This document shows, one piece after another, positions 51,506-60,163 of a stretch of 64,000 nucleotides of DNA. The stretch lies in assembly GCA_034926225.1 (NCBI GenBank), contig JAYFRF010000013.1:133557-197556 (forward strand), read 5' to 3'. Position numbers and translations under genes: made by a program. Position 1 is the stretch's first letter; each line of letters opens with the position of its first letter. The notes below the pieces were generated by a model. It was not told where the DNA came from, ran no database searches, and saw only the letters and a list, made by a program, of their open reading frames with translations. This DNA is from JAAZKA01 sp034926225. Its GTDB lineage: Bacteria; Bacillota; Clostridia; Oscillospirales; QAMX01.

Positions 51506-52036
51506 ATGCAAAAACTTCGCAAAATGCTCGGCGACTTGAACGCGCCATCAACAATTGCACTCATGCAGTTGATAGACACGCAGAGCAAGGAGACCATCTG
51601 CAAATGGGGTATGGACTTCGCCGAGGAGAAGGTTTTACCGATTTTCGAAAAGCGCTGCCCCGGCGACAGCCGCCCGCGAAATGCGCTGATTGCCGCCCGG
51701 GATTATCTTGACGGCAGGGTTCGGTTTCCGGCGGTCAAAAACAGTATTCTAAACGAATGCCACGCCGCGGCAAGGGAGCTTGATAGTGACCCGATTGCGC
51801 AAGCGGCGGCGCGTGCAATCGGACAGGGTTCGGCGGTTGTCCATACGCTGTCACACTCCCTCGGGCTCTACTTCTACTGCGCGGCGGCGGTTGCCTATGA
51901 CCGTTTGGGGCTTGCTGAAACCGCGGAGGACTACAACAAGATTGCCGAGGAAGTCTGCGCCGAGTATACCGCCGCGCTGAAAGCCGTCGCCGTAGAGAAC
52001 GAGCCGCACCCGGCGAAGATAAAGTGGAATTGCTGA
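51506..52036 (+). CDS. Putative immunity protein, Imm5-like
   Basis: A 176-residue helical protein: DTQSKETICKWGMDFAEEKV, ECHAAAREL, AARAIGQGSAVVHTLSHSLG and VENEPHPAKIKWNC, the pattern of the Imm5-like immunity group. No toxin gene is adjacent. Six bases after the GNAT gene, same unit. Confidence 0.75.
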   Translation: MQKLRKMLGDLNAPSTIALMQLIDTQSKETICKWGMDFAEEKVLPIFEKRCPGDSRPRNALIAARDYLDGRVRFPAVKNSILNECHAAARELDSDPIAQAAARAIGQGSAVVHTLSHSLGLYFYCAAAVAYDRLGLAETAEDYNKIAEEVCAEYTAALKAVAVENEPHPAKIKWNC

Positions 52037-52081
52037 GCGAATCAAAAGAGTATGGAAAATTTAGCCGTTTGAAAGGCTTCA

Positions 52082-52741
52082 TTACAGAATCTCGAACTGG
52101 TTTTTATGAAACTTTAAAACGCCGTCATCCCTGAGCTTTGATAATTCGGCCGACATGGCGCTGCGCTCGACAGAGAGGTAATCGGCGAGCTCCTGACGGT
52201 CAAAAGGGATGGTAAACCGGCTGCATCCCGCCTTCTTTGCTTCAGCCGAAAGATAGGCCAACAGCTTTTCGCGCGTGGTGCGTTTTGATGTGAATTCAAT
52301 TTTCTGCGTCAGCGCTATATTTTTCATGGATACGGTGCTCAGCATATTCTGTATGAGCCTGCTGTGAAACCCGCACGCCTTGGCGCATGGAACGGCAAGC
52401 CTGTGACAATCGATAAATAAAAGCTCGCTTTCTGCCGTTGTGATTACACTGACAGGAAGCGTTTTTATTTCCGCGCAGGCAAAGGATTCCCCGAACAGGT
52501 TCCCGCTGTCAATTTTCGCGAGAATGCTTCTATTCCCGAAATAATCGTCCTGAACAACCTGAACCTGCCCCGACAAAACGATGCCGAATCGTTCGATACT
52601 CTCGCCGTTGAAAAATACGGTCTGGCCTTTTTCGTAATGATTCACTTTCGCGTCGAGGCATGACAAAAGCGGATGCAAATCCGATTCTTCAATGCCTTTA
52701 AACAACCGTACTGTTTTGAGTACATCTGAAAAATTTATCAT
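52082..52741 (-). CDS. Crp/Fnr-family regulator, HcpR type
   Basis: A 219-residue protein: cyclic-nucleotide-type beta barrel (about 20-120) and a C-terminal winged helix with FDRQELADYLSVERSAMSAE. It is divergent from the ferredoxin-cupin-hcp operon. In Clostridia and Desulfovibrio such regulators (HcpR) control hcp in response to nitric oxide. It has no N-terminal Cys cluster of Fnr type. Confidence 0.85.
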   Translation of the reverse strand: MINFSDVLKTVRLFKGIEESDLHPLLSCLDAKVNHYEKGQTVFFNGESIERFGIVLSGQVQVVQDDYFGNRSILAKIDSGNLFGESFACAEIKTLPVSVITTAESELLFIDCHRLAVPCAKACGFHSRLIQNMLSTVSMKNIALTQKIEFTSKRTTREKLLAYLSAEAKKAGCSRFTIPFDRQELADYLSVERSAMSAELSKLRDDGVLKFHKNQFEIL

Positions 52742-52754
52742 AAACCCTCCTACC

Positions 52755-52768
52755 GTTGGAATTCCAAC
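52755..52768. promoter_or_regulatory. Palindromic activator-site candidate for the hcp operon
   Basis: GTTGGAATTCCAAC is a perfect 14-bp palindrome. If the plus-strand -10 is TATACT (52791-52796), the transcript starts near 52803 and the palindrome is centred about 41.5 bases upstream, the class II position of Crp/Fnr activators. The -35 there is poor, as expected for activated promoters. Confidence 0.6.
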
Positions 52769-52780
52769 AGACTAACGAAT

Positions 52781-52799
52781 TTAAGTATAGTATACTTAA
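52781..52799. promoter_or_regulatory. 19-bp palindrome over the regulator promoter
   Basis: TTAAGTATA, G, TATACTTAA is a perfect palindrome that contains the -10 boxes of both divergent promoters. Confidence 0.5.
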
Positions 52800-52812
52800 A
52801 GCGTAAAGTCAA
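52784..52812 (-). promoter_or_regulatory. Promoter of the HcpR-type gene
   Basis: Minus strand TTGACT (52807-52812), 17-bp spacer, TATACT (52784-52789). Confidence 0.75.
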
Positions 52813-52851
52813 CAGCAACATGAAAAACACTTAAAAAGAGGTGAAGGGAAT

Positions 52852-53556
52852 ATGGTTCGGAAAATAATCAAAATTGACGAAGAGAAGTGTAACGGCTGTG
52901 GGTTATGCGCGCAAGCCTGCCATGAAGGGGCAATCGGAATGGCAAACGGAAAGGCAAAGCTTCTGCGCGATGATTACTGCGACGGCTTCGGAGACTGCCT
53001 TCCGGCCTGCCCGACGGGAGCCATCAGCTTTGAGGAACGCGAGGCGATAGAATACGACGAAGCCGCTGTGATGAAAAATAAACTTAATAAACAAGAAAAA
53101 GTGCTGCCCTGCGGATGCCCGGGCACACAGTCTAAATCCATCCGTCGGGAAACCGCGTGTGAGTCTGTCCGTCCCGATAGCAGCGAAAATAAAAGCCGTC
53201 TTTCACAGTGGCCTGTCCAAATCAAACTCGCGCCTACAAATGCGCCATATTTTGCTGACGCAAATCTTTTGATCTCCGCAGATTGCGCAGCTTATGCTTA
53301 CGGCGACTTTCATAATAGGTTTATCAGAAATAGAGTCACTCTGATTGGCTGTCCCAAACTGGATGAGGGGGATTACAGCGAAAAGCTGACGGCGATTATC
53401 AAGAACAACAGCATTAAAAGCGTCACTGTCGTCAGAATGGAGGTTCCATGCTGCGGCGGGATAGAAAACGCGGTAAAAAAAGCTCTGCAAAACAGCGGCA
53501 AATTCATCCCCTGGCAGGTCGTTACGATTTCAACCGACGGTAGAATACTTGATTAA
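52852..53556 (+). CDS. 4Fe-4S ferredoxin-domain protein of the hcp operon
   Basis: A 234-residue protein. Residues 1-65 hold two [4Fe-4S] motifs: CNGCGLCAQACHEGA and CDGFGDCLPACP, the second with a C-x5-C opening. The rest (about 125-234) has ISADCAAYAY, GCPKLDE and VPCCGGIE, a Cys-rich domain often found with hcp genes. It probably feeds electrons to Hcp. Confidence 0.87.
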   Translation: MVRKIIKIDEEKCNGCGLCAQACHEGAIGMANGKAKLLRDDYCDGFGDCLPACPTGAISFEEREAIEYDEAAVMKNKLNKQEKVLPCGCPGTQSKSIRRETACESVRPDSSENKSRLSQWPVQIKLAPTNAPYFADANLLISADCAAYAYGDFHNRFIRNRVTLIGCPKLDEGDYSEKLTAIIKNNSIKSVTVVRMEVPCCGGIENAVKKALQNSGKFIPWQVVTISTDGRILD

Positions 53557-53572
53557 ATAGGAGGAAAATGGT

Positions 53573-53887
53573 ATGATCGAAAAAGAATATCAGCTATCGA
53601 AAACCAATGATAAAGCAATAGAAAGAGTCATATTTGACGAAAACCTTCATTACCTCCACATGGTGTTTAATAAAGGCGAGGGACTGCCGGAGCACTTTTC
53701 CAATTCGAACGTGTATATGACCGTCATCCGAGGAAAACTGTCGATTGGCTTGAATGAACAGGACACGCATGAATACGATGCAGGAACTTTGCTGAAAATA
53801 CCGTTTCAAATAAAAATGAATGTCAGAAACCAAAACGATGAAACATTAGAGCTGATCATTGTAAAGGCGCCCGCCCCTAAAAATTAA
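53573..53887 (+). CDS. Cupin-domain protein
   Basis: A 104-residue single cupin: MVFNKGEGLPEHFSNSNVYMTVIRGK in motif 1 and DAGTLLKIPFQIKM in motif 2. GAGGAAAATGGT precedes the ATG. Function in nitrosative-stress defence is inferred only from place. Its frame continues after one stop codon into a rubredoxin-like remnant. Confidence 0.85.
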   Translation: MIEKEYQLSKTNDKAIERVIFDENLHYLHMVFNKGEGLPEHFSNSNVYMTVIRGKLSIGLNEQDTHEYDAGTLLKIPFQIKMNVRNQNDETLELIIVKAPAPKN

Positions 53888-54000
53888 GGGAGTATAAGCG
53901 TAAAGCGGAATAATTGGGAAGATGATTTACCCGACGATTGGCAGTGCCCGAATTGTTTTGCCGGTAAAAATGAATTTGAACCTAGATGGAGGAAGCAATA
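53888..54000 (+). pseudogene. Half-rubredoxin remnant in frame with the cupin gene
   Basis: Directly after the cupin TAA the same frame codes NWEDDLPDDWQCPNCFAGKN then EFEP, the C-terminal knuckle of rubredoxin, ending in TAA next to the hcp ATG. The first CxxC knuckle is absent and no start codon exists, so a full iron site cannot form. Confidence 0.65.
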
Positions 54001-55632
54001 ATGAGTATGTTTTGTAATCAATGTCAGGAAACCGCAGGCGGAAAAGGCTGCGCCATGCGCGGCGTGTGCGGAAAAACCGAAGAAGTTGCAAAGCTTCAGG
54101 ATCTCCTGATTTATACCCTCAAAGGTATTTCGGAAATTGTAGTGAAAGCAAAGATGGATGTCAAAAGTCTTGGTGGGACGAACTACGAAGTGCTCAGCAG
54201 TCTGTTCATGACCATCACCAACGCAAACTTTGACGACGGTTCGATAGAGAAGCAAATCATGAAAATGATTGCCGCCAGAGATGAGCTCAGAAGCTCCGTC
54301 GACTCTACGGATTTACACGACGCAGCAACCTTCACGGTAAACTCCAGAGCTTCTATGCTGGAAAAGGCCGCCTCCGTCGGTGTGCTGTCAACGGCAAACG
54401 AGGATATACGCTCACTCCGCCAGATGATCACCTATGGGCTTAAGGGCATGGCGGCCTATGCGGAACATGCGAAAAACATTGGGAAAGAAAACCTGGAGAT
54501 CAACGCCTTCATTTATGAAGCGCTCGCGGCAACGCTGGATGATTCTCTCACCGCCGGCGATCTGGTTGCGCTGACGCTAAAAACCGGCGAATACGGCGTG
54601 AATGTCATGGCGCTTTTGGATGAAGCCAACACATCGAGATTCGGTAATCCAGAAATCACCGAAGTCAATATCGGCGTCAGGAAAAATCCTGCAATCTTGA
54701 TTTCCGGTCATGACCTGACCGATCTGGAGCAGCTGCTGGAGCAGACACAGGGTACGGGCGTTGACGTGTATACCCATAGTGAAATGCTTCCCGCCCATTA
54801 TTATCCGGCATTCAAGAAATATGATCATTTTGTCGGCAACTACGGCAACGCCTGGTGGAAACAGCTTGACGAATTTGTATCCTTCCATGGGCCTATCCTG
54901 TTTACCACCAACTGTATCGTTCCGCCAAGAAGCGAAGAGGTCAGAGGAAGAATCTTTACCACGGGTTCCACAGGCTATCCCGGCTGCAAACATATTGAAG
55001 CCGACGAGAACGGTAAAAAAGATTTTTCTGAGATCATCACGCTTGCCAAAACCCTTCCCGCGCCCGACGAAATCGAGACCGGCAGCATCGTCGGCGGCTT
55101 TGCCCATAATCAAGTGATAGCGCTGGCGGACAAGGTCGTCGATGCCGTCAAATCCGGCGCGATCAGGAAGTTTTTCGTTATGGCCGGCTGCGACGGACGC
55201 ATGAAGTTCAGGGAATACTACACCCATTTCGCAGAAAAGCTCCCGAAGGACACGGTCATTCTGACCGCCGGCTGCGCGAAATACCGCTACAACAAATTGA
55301 ATCTCGGCGATATCGGCGGTATTCCGAGGGTACTGGACGCCGGACAGTGCAACGACTCCTACTCACTGGCGGTCATCGCCCTGAAGCTTCGGGATGTGTT
55401 CGGTCTGGACGACATCAACAAGCTGCCGATCGCCTTCAATATTGCCTGGTACGAACAGAAGGCCGTGATCGTGCTTCTCGCACTGCTCTATCTGGGTGTG
55501 AAGAACATCCATCTTGGCCCCACGCTGCCGGGCTTCCTGTCGCCCAATGTAGCCAAGGTGTTGGTGGAAAAATTCGGAATTGCGGGCATCGGCACGGCTG
55601 ACGAGGATATCAAGCTGTTCATGAACGCTTAA
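54001..55632 (+). CDS. hcp: Hydroxylamine reductase (hybrid cluster protein)
   Basis: A 543-residue protein: N-terminal MSMFCNQCQETAGGKGC with four Cys for the first cluster, and hybrid-cluster ligands such as GSTGYPGC, FFVMAGCDGR, TAGCAKYR and GQCNDSYS. It reduces NO or hydroxylamine. ATG at 54001 has GGAGG eight bases before it. Last gene of the HcpR-linked operon. Confidence 0.95.
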   Translation: MSMFCNQCQETAGGKGCAMRGVCGKTEEVAKLQDLLIYTLKGISEIVVKAKMDVKSLGGTNYEVLSSLFMTITNANFDDGSIEKQIMKMIAARDELRSSVDSTDLHDAATFTVNSRASMLEKAASVGVLSTANEDIRSLRQMITYGLKGMAAYAEHAKNIGKENLEINAFIYEALAATLDDSLTAGDLVALTLKTGEYGVNVMALLDEANTSRFGNPEITEVNIGVRKNPAILISGHDLTDLEQLLEQTQGTGVDVYTHSEMLPAHYYPAFKKYDHFVGNYGNAWWKQLDEFVSFHGPILFTTNCIVPPRSEEVRGRIFTTGSTGYPGCKHIEADENGKKDFSEIITLAKTLPAPDEIETGSIVGGFAHNQVIALADKVVDAVKSGAIRKFFVMAGCDGRMKFREYYTHFAEKLPKDTVILTAGCAKYRYNKLNLGDIGGIPRVLDAGQCNDSYSLAVIALKLRDVFGLDDINKLPIAFNIAWYEQKAVIVLLALLYLGVKNIHLGPTLPGFLSPNVAKVLVEKFGIAGIGTADEDIKLFMNA

Positions 55633-55727
55633 GGTAAGAAAGAAATCCCTGTCTATGAAAGTAACTATCGCCGACGAAAGTGCGGAAACAATATCCTGTC
55701 TATGATATCCCGGTAGAATAATAAATT

Positions 55728-55770
55728 AGCGCCCTTCTGAAAGGTCTCGGCAGTCAGAAGGGCGCTTTAT
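55728..55770 (+). terminator. Terminator after hcp
   Basis: AGCGCCCTTCTGA and TCAGAAGGGCGCT form a 13-bp stem followed by TTTATTT. Between 55633 and this stem there is only a 16-codon frame of doubtful meaning (ATG at 55655). Confidence 0.88.
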
Positions 55771-55949
55771 TTAATAAGAGTTTTTTGCTCTGCACCGATT
55801 ATGATTCGTTAACCGGTTTGTAAACGGTGGTAACTTCAACAAAAAAGCTGCAGTGTCCGCCGTTAAAGCTGTTTTAAGGCTTGCCGTGGGAGTGTAAGAG
55901 CTAACGAAAAGCTCTGTGATTTCAACGCTTTTTTGCGCGTACTAAGGAT
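55771..55949. other. Intergenic region without recognisable gene
   Basis: Separates converging hcp and the solute-binding gene. On the minus strand there are weak stems ending in T6 (near 55840), possibly the terminator of the transporter operon. Confidence 0.3.
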
Positions 55950-57788
55950 TTACTTGTACTGACGCGCGTAAGCGGTGTTGCAGACATCGAGGAATTCCTG
56001 CAGACCGATGATATCGAGTTCTTCCATAAATGCGGAGCCGTCGTCACCGATCAGATTTTCTTCACCCATGTAATACTTGACACGCTGCTCACTGACGAAG
56101 GTTTTCAGGTTGGCCTGAATTTCAGAGATGTCCTCGAGCTCGGCATCTGTGAAGTGAAGAGTCGGACAATAGACGTCGGTACCGGGTTTTACAAGCTGAT
56201 AGTAGCCGGAAGCGGTTTCCTGACGACAGGTACAGTTCGTATCGAGGTTGATCAGAGTACCTTTGCCGTCGTCCGCGACGTACATGCCCTGACATTCGAC
56301 TTCGCCGGAGAAATAGCACTGCTGGTCGTACCAGTTGTTATCCTGCTGGGTGTTCCAGAGATCATTGTAGAAAACGTATTTACCTTCGTAGCCCATGGAG
56401 GCGTAACGCGCGCCGAGGGTCTGGTCGGAATTGGCTTTCAAATAATCTTCCTTGGTCATCCAGTTCGTTCCTTCAAGACCGAAGCGGCCTTGTAGGAAGT
56501 AATCTTCGGTAAACTGCATATCGCCGACGAGGAAGCAGAGCTCCGGATCTGCAGCGTAAGATGTAACGTGCCACTGGCCTTGCGTGGTGGACTGCGCGTA
56601 AGCACTGTAGCAGACGCCGTCAGGTCCGGTCAGCGGGTTGACGCAGTAATAACGGCTGCGAACAGGGTTTTCGGCGACAACGGCGGTGCCCATCCAGCCA
56701 AGGGAGGAGGAGGTAATGACGCCGATGGCGTCCGCGTTGGTTGCAATTGCAAGAACTTGATCATTGGTGTTCGTGAAGGAATCTTTGGTCAGAAGGTTTT
56801 CGTCGACGAGGTTTTTGATGTATCGGCAAGCGTCGAACCACTCGTCTTGTATGTAGGAAACGGTAACCTCTCCGTCTTTTAGCATGAATAGATCGCCGTC
56901 GCCTTCGAAGACGAACGCATTGGTAAGATACTTATAAGCGGTGCCGCCAAAGCCGGAGGAGGTGCAGAACGGAAGCTCATCGCTGCTGTCTCCGTTGCCG
57001 TTAGCATCCTGATCCCGGAAAGCGACCAGCATATCGTAGAAGTCGTCGGTGGTCTTGATGTCGTCCAGATTCATGCCGACATTCGTGACCCATTGTCCGT
57101 TGATCCAAATCTTAAACTTGGTTTCGTTGGAGGGGGAAGTTTGAATCTTCGGGATGGCGTAGATCATACCGTCGGCGGTCGTGATGTTGGACTTTAACTG
57201 CCAGGTCGGATAAGCGGCGACAGCGGCGTCGACATTCACCGCCATGCCTTTATCATAATAAGGGGTCAGATCGAGTAAGGCGCCCGCATCGGCATAGGAC
57301 TTCTCGGTCGCAAGGTTAAGACCGTAGTTCAGGACGTCCGGGAGAGTATCGCCGGCAGCGACCATCGTTGAAAGCTTGGTGGCGCCGTCCGCCTGCGGAA
57401 GGAAATGAAAGTCAATGATAATATTGGCCTGTTCCTGAACTCGGGTGTAGACATTGTCGGTGTAAGAGGTAACATAGTTGTTCTGCGCCGGAAATAAGAT
57501 GGAAATTGTGGGAGTACCTTCGCCGATCCAGATGGGATACTGCCCGGGGGTATTCAAATTGGAAGCCGGAGCGGCAGCGGTAGTGGTGGTTGCTGCGGCG
57601 GTGGTGGCAGCGGCGGTTGCTGCGGTGGTAGTGGTGGCAGCAGCTGTGGTCGCAGCGGCGGCAGTGGTCGCGGCTGCGGTAGTCGTCGTGGCGGCGGTAG
57701 AGGCGGTGCCGCCGCCGCTGCTGCACGCGGTCAGCGTGACGGCGAACATGGCGACGAGGATTAGCGCGATAACTCGGTTGGTTTTCAT
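55950..57788 (-). CDS. Extracellular solute-binding lipoprotein (LplA-type, carbohydrate)
   Basis: A 612-residue lipoprotein: signal peptide with lipobox TLTAC (Cys22), then a 50-residue linker of almost only Ala and Thr (about 30-78), then a family-1 type binding domain starting at YPIWIGEGTPTISILFP. Its partners are the two permeases upstream. ATG at 57788 is used because AAAGGAGG lies eleven bases before it and inside the longer frame. Confidence 0.9.
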   Translation of the reverse strand: MKTNRVIALILVAMFAVTLTACSSGGGTASTAATTTTAAATTAAAATTAAATTTTAATAAATTAAATTTTAAAPASNLNTPGQYPIWIGEGTPTISILFPAQNNYVTSYTDNVYTRVQEQANIIIDFHFLPQADGATKLSTMVAAGDTLPDVLNYGLNLATEKSYADAGALLDLTPYYDKGMAVNVDAAVAAYPTWQLKSNITTADGMIYAIPKIQTSPSNETKFKIWINGQWVTNVGMNLDDIKTTDDFYDMLVAFRDQDANGNGDSSDELPFCTSSGFGGTAYKYLTNAFVFEGDGDLFMLKDGEVTVSYIQDEWFDACRYIKNLVDENLLTKDSFTNTNDQVLAIATNADAIGVITSSSLGWMGTAVVAENPVRSRYYCVNPLTGPDGVCYSAYAQSTTQGQWHVTSYAADPELCFLVGDMQFTEDYFLQGRFGLEGTNWMTKEDYLKANSDQTLGARYASMGYEGKYVFYNDLWNTQQDNNWYDQQCYFSGEVECQGMYVADDGKGTLINLDTNCTCRQETASGYYQLVKPGTDVYCPTLHFTDAELEDISEIQANLKTFVSEQRVKYYMGEENLIGDDGSAFMEELDIIGLQEFLDVCNTAYARQYK

Positions 57789-57824
57789 TTTGCGAAGTTC
57801 CTCCTTTATAAGTTTATTCAAAAG

Positions 57825-57846
57825 AGCCGAAAAGGCATTCCCGGCT
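57825..57846 (-). other. Stem-loop before the solute-binding gene
   Basis: AGCCG/CGGCT stem with a 12-base loop in the gap after the permease gene, whose stop is followed by a small stem and T7 (57911-57917). Such features often raise binding-protein mRNA over permease mRNA. Confidence 0.4.
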
Positions 57847-57923
57847 AAATTTGAATCAAAATGATGGACCTCTGAGGACAGTGGGTATATTATGTGGATT
57901 CTGTCTGTGTTTTAAAAAAAGGT

Positions 57924-58847
57924 TCAGCCTTTCAACGCGCCGATCATAACGCCTTTTAGAAAATACTTTTTCACAAAGGGATATACACAGAGAATCGGGA
58001 CGGAGGACACGATGATCAGGGAGTATTTAAGAAGATCCTGCAGAGCTTTGTTTGACAAGTAGGTTTCCTCATTCATGCTCGCCTCATCAAGGAAAGCGTT
58101 CAAGAGAAGAATGTTACGCAGGGTGATCTGCAAAGGCATTTTGTCATTGTCGTTTAAATAAAGGAAGGCGTCCATATAGGAGTTCCAGTGTGCAACCGCA
58201 TAGTAGAGACTGAGAACGGCAATAACGGTCTTAGAGAGCGGCAGTACGATTCGAAAGAAGTAGTAGAAGTCGGAGCAGCCGTCGATTTTCGCCGCTTCCT
58301 CCATGTCGATAGGGATATTCTGGATAAATGTACGAGCGATGATCATGTTGTAGATCGAGATGGCACCGGGCAGAACGAGCGCCCAGATGGAGTTCATCAT
58401 ATGGAGACTACGGATGTTGAGATAGGTGGGAATCATACCGCCGCTGAAGAACATCGTGAACAGGAATAGCCACATCAAAGGCTTTTTCATGGGCAGATTC
58501 TTGCGGGCGAACGGATATGCGCAGAACATAGTCATCCAGATGTTAATGCACGTACCGGTGACGGTGTAGATGATCGTGTTCCAGTAGGAACGCCAGATTC
58601 CCTGATAGTTGAATACCGCCTCATATCCTTTCAGCGTTGGCTTGATGGGCCAGATGTAAACGTTGCCGGCGTTAACCTCCTGGGCGTTAGAGAACGAGGA
58701 AGCCACGATGTTGAGAAGTGGGATCAGGATAATAAGGAAGAAAATTGCAAGGAAGATGTTGACGATTGTGTTGTAAATGCGGTCGGAACGGGGAATGCGG
58801 ATGTGATTGTTGATTTTTTTCTTTCCGTAAAGGAACTCCTTTGTCAT
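57924..58847 (-). CDS. Carbohydrate ABC transporter permease (LplC/YtcP type)
   Basis: A 307-residue membrane protein with six segments (first about 28-52) and the EAA loop EEAAKIDGCSDFYYFFRIVLP that contacts the ATPase. Gene order LplB-LplC-LplA is typical; the ATPase (MsmX type) is encoded elsewhere, as is usual. Confidence 0.92.
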   Translation of the reverse strand: MTKEFLYGKKKINNHIRIPRSDRIYNTIVNIFLAIFFLIILIPLLNIVASSFSNAQEVNAGNVYIWPIKPTLKGYEAVFNYQGIWRSYWNTIIYTVTGTCINIWMTMFCAYPFARKNLPMKKPLMWLFLFTMFFSGGMIPTYLNIRSLHMMNSIWALVLPGAISIYNMIIARTFIQNIPIDMEEAAKIDGCSDFYYFFRIVLPLSKTVIAVLSLYYAVAHWNSYMDAFLYLNDNDKMPLQITLRNILLLNAFLDEASMNEETYLSNKALQDLLKYSLIIVSSVPILCVYPFVKKYFLKGVMIGALKG

Positions 58848-58860
58848 TTCCCTATCCCCC

Positions 58861-59835
58861 TTACCACAAACCGGAGCCAGATACCTTGTTGGATATCGTG
58901 TTGACGAGCGTTAGTACGATCAGATTTACAACTGAGTTGAAGAAGCCGATAGCCGCAGAAAATGAAAAGTTGTTCGTTCCGCCGGACGCCAGGCCGACTT
59001 TATAGACATATGTGGAAATGACTTCCGACGCATTGGTGTTTGTGTCGTTCTGCATCAGGAAGGCTTTATCGAATCCTATACTCATAACCGAGCCACAACG
59101 TAGAATCAGCATAATAGCAATCGTGGGAATGATCGCCGGGAAATCGATATACCAGACTCGCGCCCAGCGGGAGGCGCCGTCGATTTTGGCGGCCTCGTGC
59201 TGTTCGGGATCGACGGCGGAGAGCGCGGCGACGTAGATAATCGATCCCCAGCCCGTGCCCTGCCAGACACCTGACCATACGTACAGGTTTCGGAAGTTCT
59301 GGCCGCCCTGGAACACGTTCAGCTCCATTCGGTGGCCGGTGAAGATCTTGACGATGCTTGAAATGACACCGGAATTGATATCGAAAACTTGAACCAGGAT
59401 GGAAACCATAACGACTGTCGAAATGAAGTACGGCATATAGGTGACGTTCTCGAGTACCGAACGCCAGCGTCTGTTCGTCGCGGAGTTGATCAAAAGAGCA
59501 AAGAGAATCGGAATCGGGAAACCGACGATCATGGAATAAAGCGAAAGATAGATTGTGTTGCCGACGGTACGCTTGAACATATAGGAGCTGAAAAATTTGA
59601 CGAACCATTTGAAGCCGTTCATCGAAGTCCAAGGGCTGCCCGTGATACCGAGTTTGGGCTTATAATCCTTAAAGGCGATCTGCGCGCCGTACATCGGTGC
59701 ATACTTGAAAATAAGGATCCATATAAGAGGTAAGAGTAAGAATACGTACATCTGCCAATTCTCGCAGATTCTTTTCCAGTAAGTCTTCCGATGAACGACG
59801 GGCTTATCGGGGGATGCGATTTTACTCTGGGACAT
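58861..59835 (-). CDS. Carbohydrate ABC transporter permease (LplB type)
   Basis: A 324-residue membrane protein: YVFLLLPLIWILIFKYAPMYG in the first segment and EAA loop EAAKIDGASRWARVWYIDFP. AAAGGAGG precedes the ATG. First gene of the transporter operon, divergent from its likely regulator. Confidence 0.92.
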   Translation of the reverse strand: MSQSKIASPDKPVVHRKTYWKRICENWQMYVFLLLPLIWILIFKYAPMYGAQIAFKDYKPKLGITGSPWTSMNGFKWFVKFFSSYMFKRTVGNTIYLSLYSMIVGFPIPILFALLINSATNRRWRSVLENVTYMPYFISTVVMVSILVQVFDINSGVISSIVKIFTGHRMELNVFQGGQNFRNLYVWSGVWQGTGWGSIIYVAALSAVDPEQHEAAKIDGASRWARVWYIDFPAIIPTIAIMLILRCGSVMSIGFDKAFLMQNDTNTNASEVISTYVYKVGLASGGTNNFSFSAAIGFFNSVVNLIVLTLVNTISNKVSGSGLW

Positions 59836-59966
59836 GATGTTTTGTGATCCTCCTTTTTATAAAACGCTCGAGGTGGTATCCCGCCGTATTATGCGGATTT
59901 ATCACTGCCATTTATAATTCAACGATATTTTAACACAATTACAACGAACAGTAAATAATAAAAAAC

Positions 59967-59979
59967 GGAAAGCGTTTCC
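59967..59979. promoter_or_regulatory. cre-like site (CcpA or LacI-type operator)
   Basis: GGAAAGCGTTTCC, in the minus direction TGGAAACGCTTTCC, fits the catabolite-responsive element except for the last base. It lies between the divergent transporter and regulator genes. The transporter promoter is not well resolved (candidates near 59925-59950). Confidence 0.6.
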
Positions 59980-60091
59980 AAATAGTAAGAAAACAACAAT
60001 GAAATATCGGAACGGCCGGTAATATTCCGTACGCGCCTGTGAAGACAGGGAGAAGGTGTCTGCCATTGCCATAAGAAATATAATAACGCTG

Positions 60092-60120
60092 TTGACATAG
60101 TGGGGTGAACACAGTATAAT
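60092..60120 (+). promoter_or_regulatory. Promoter of the AraC-family regulator
   Basis: TTGACA (60092-60097), 17-bp spacer, TATAAT (60115-60120), both perfect. Confidence 0.85.
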
Positions 60121-60163
60121 TATAGTAAAGTAATGTTAGAAATACAAAAGGGAGGTGCGGATT

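Noticed and set aside
57540..57710. CRISPR-like or satellite repeat
   Set aside because: It is the Ala/Thr linker of the lipoprotein; there are no regular repeats with unique spacers.
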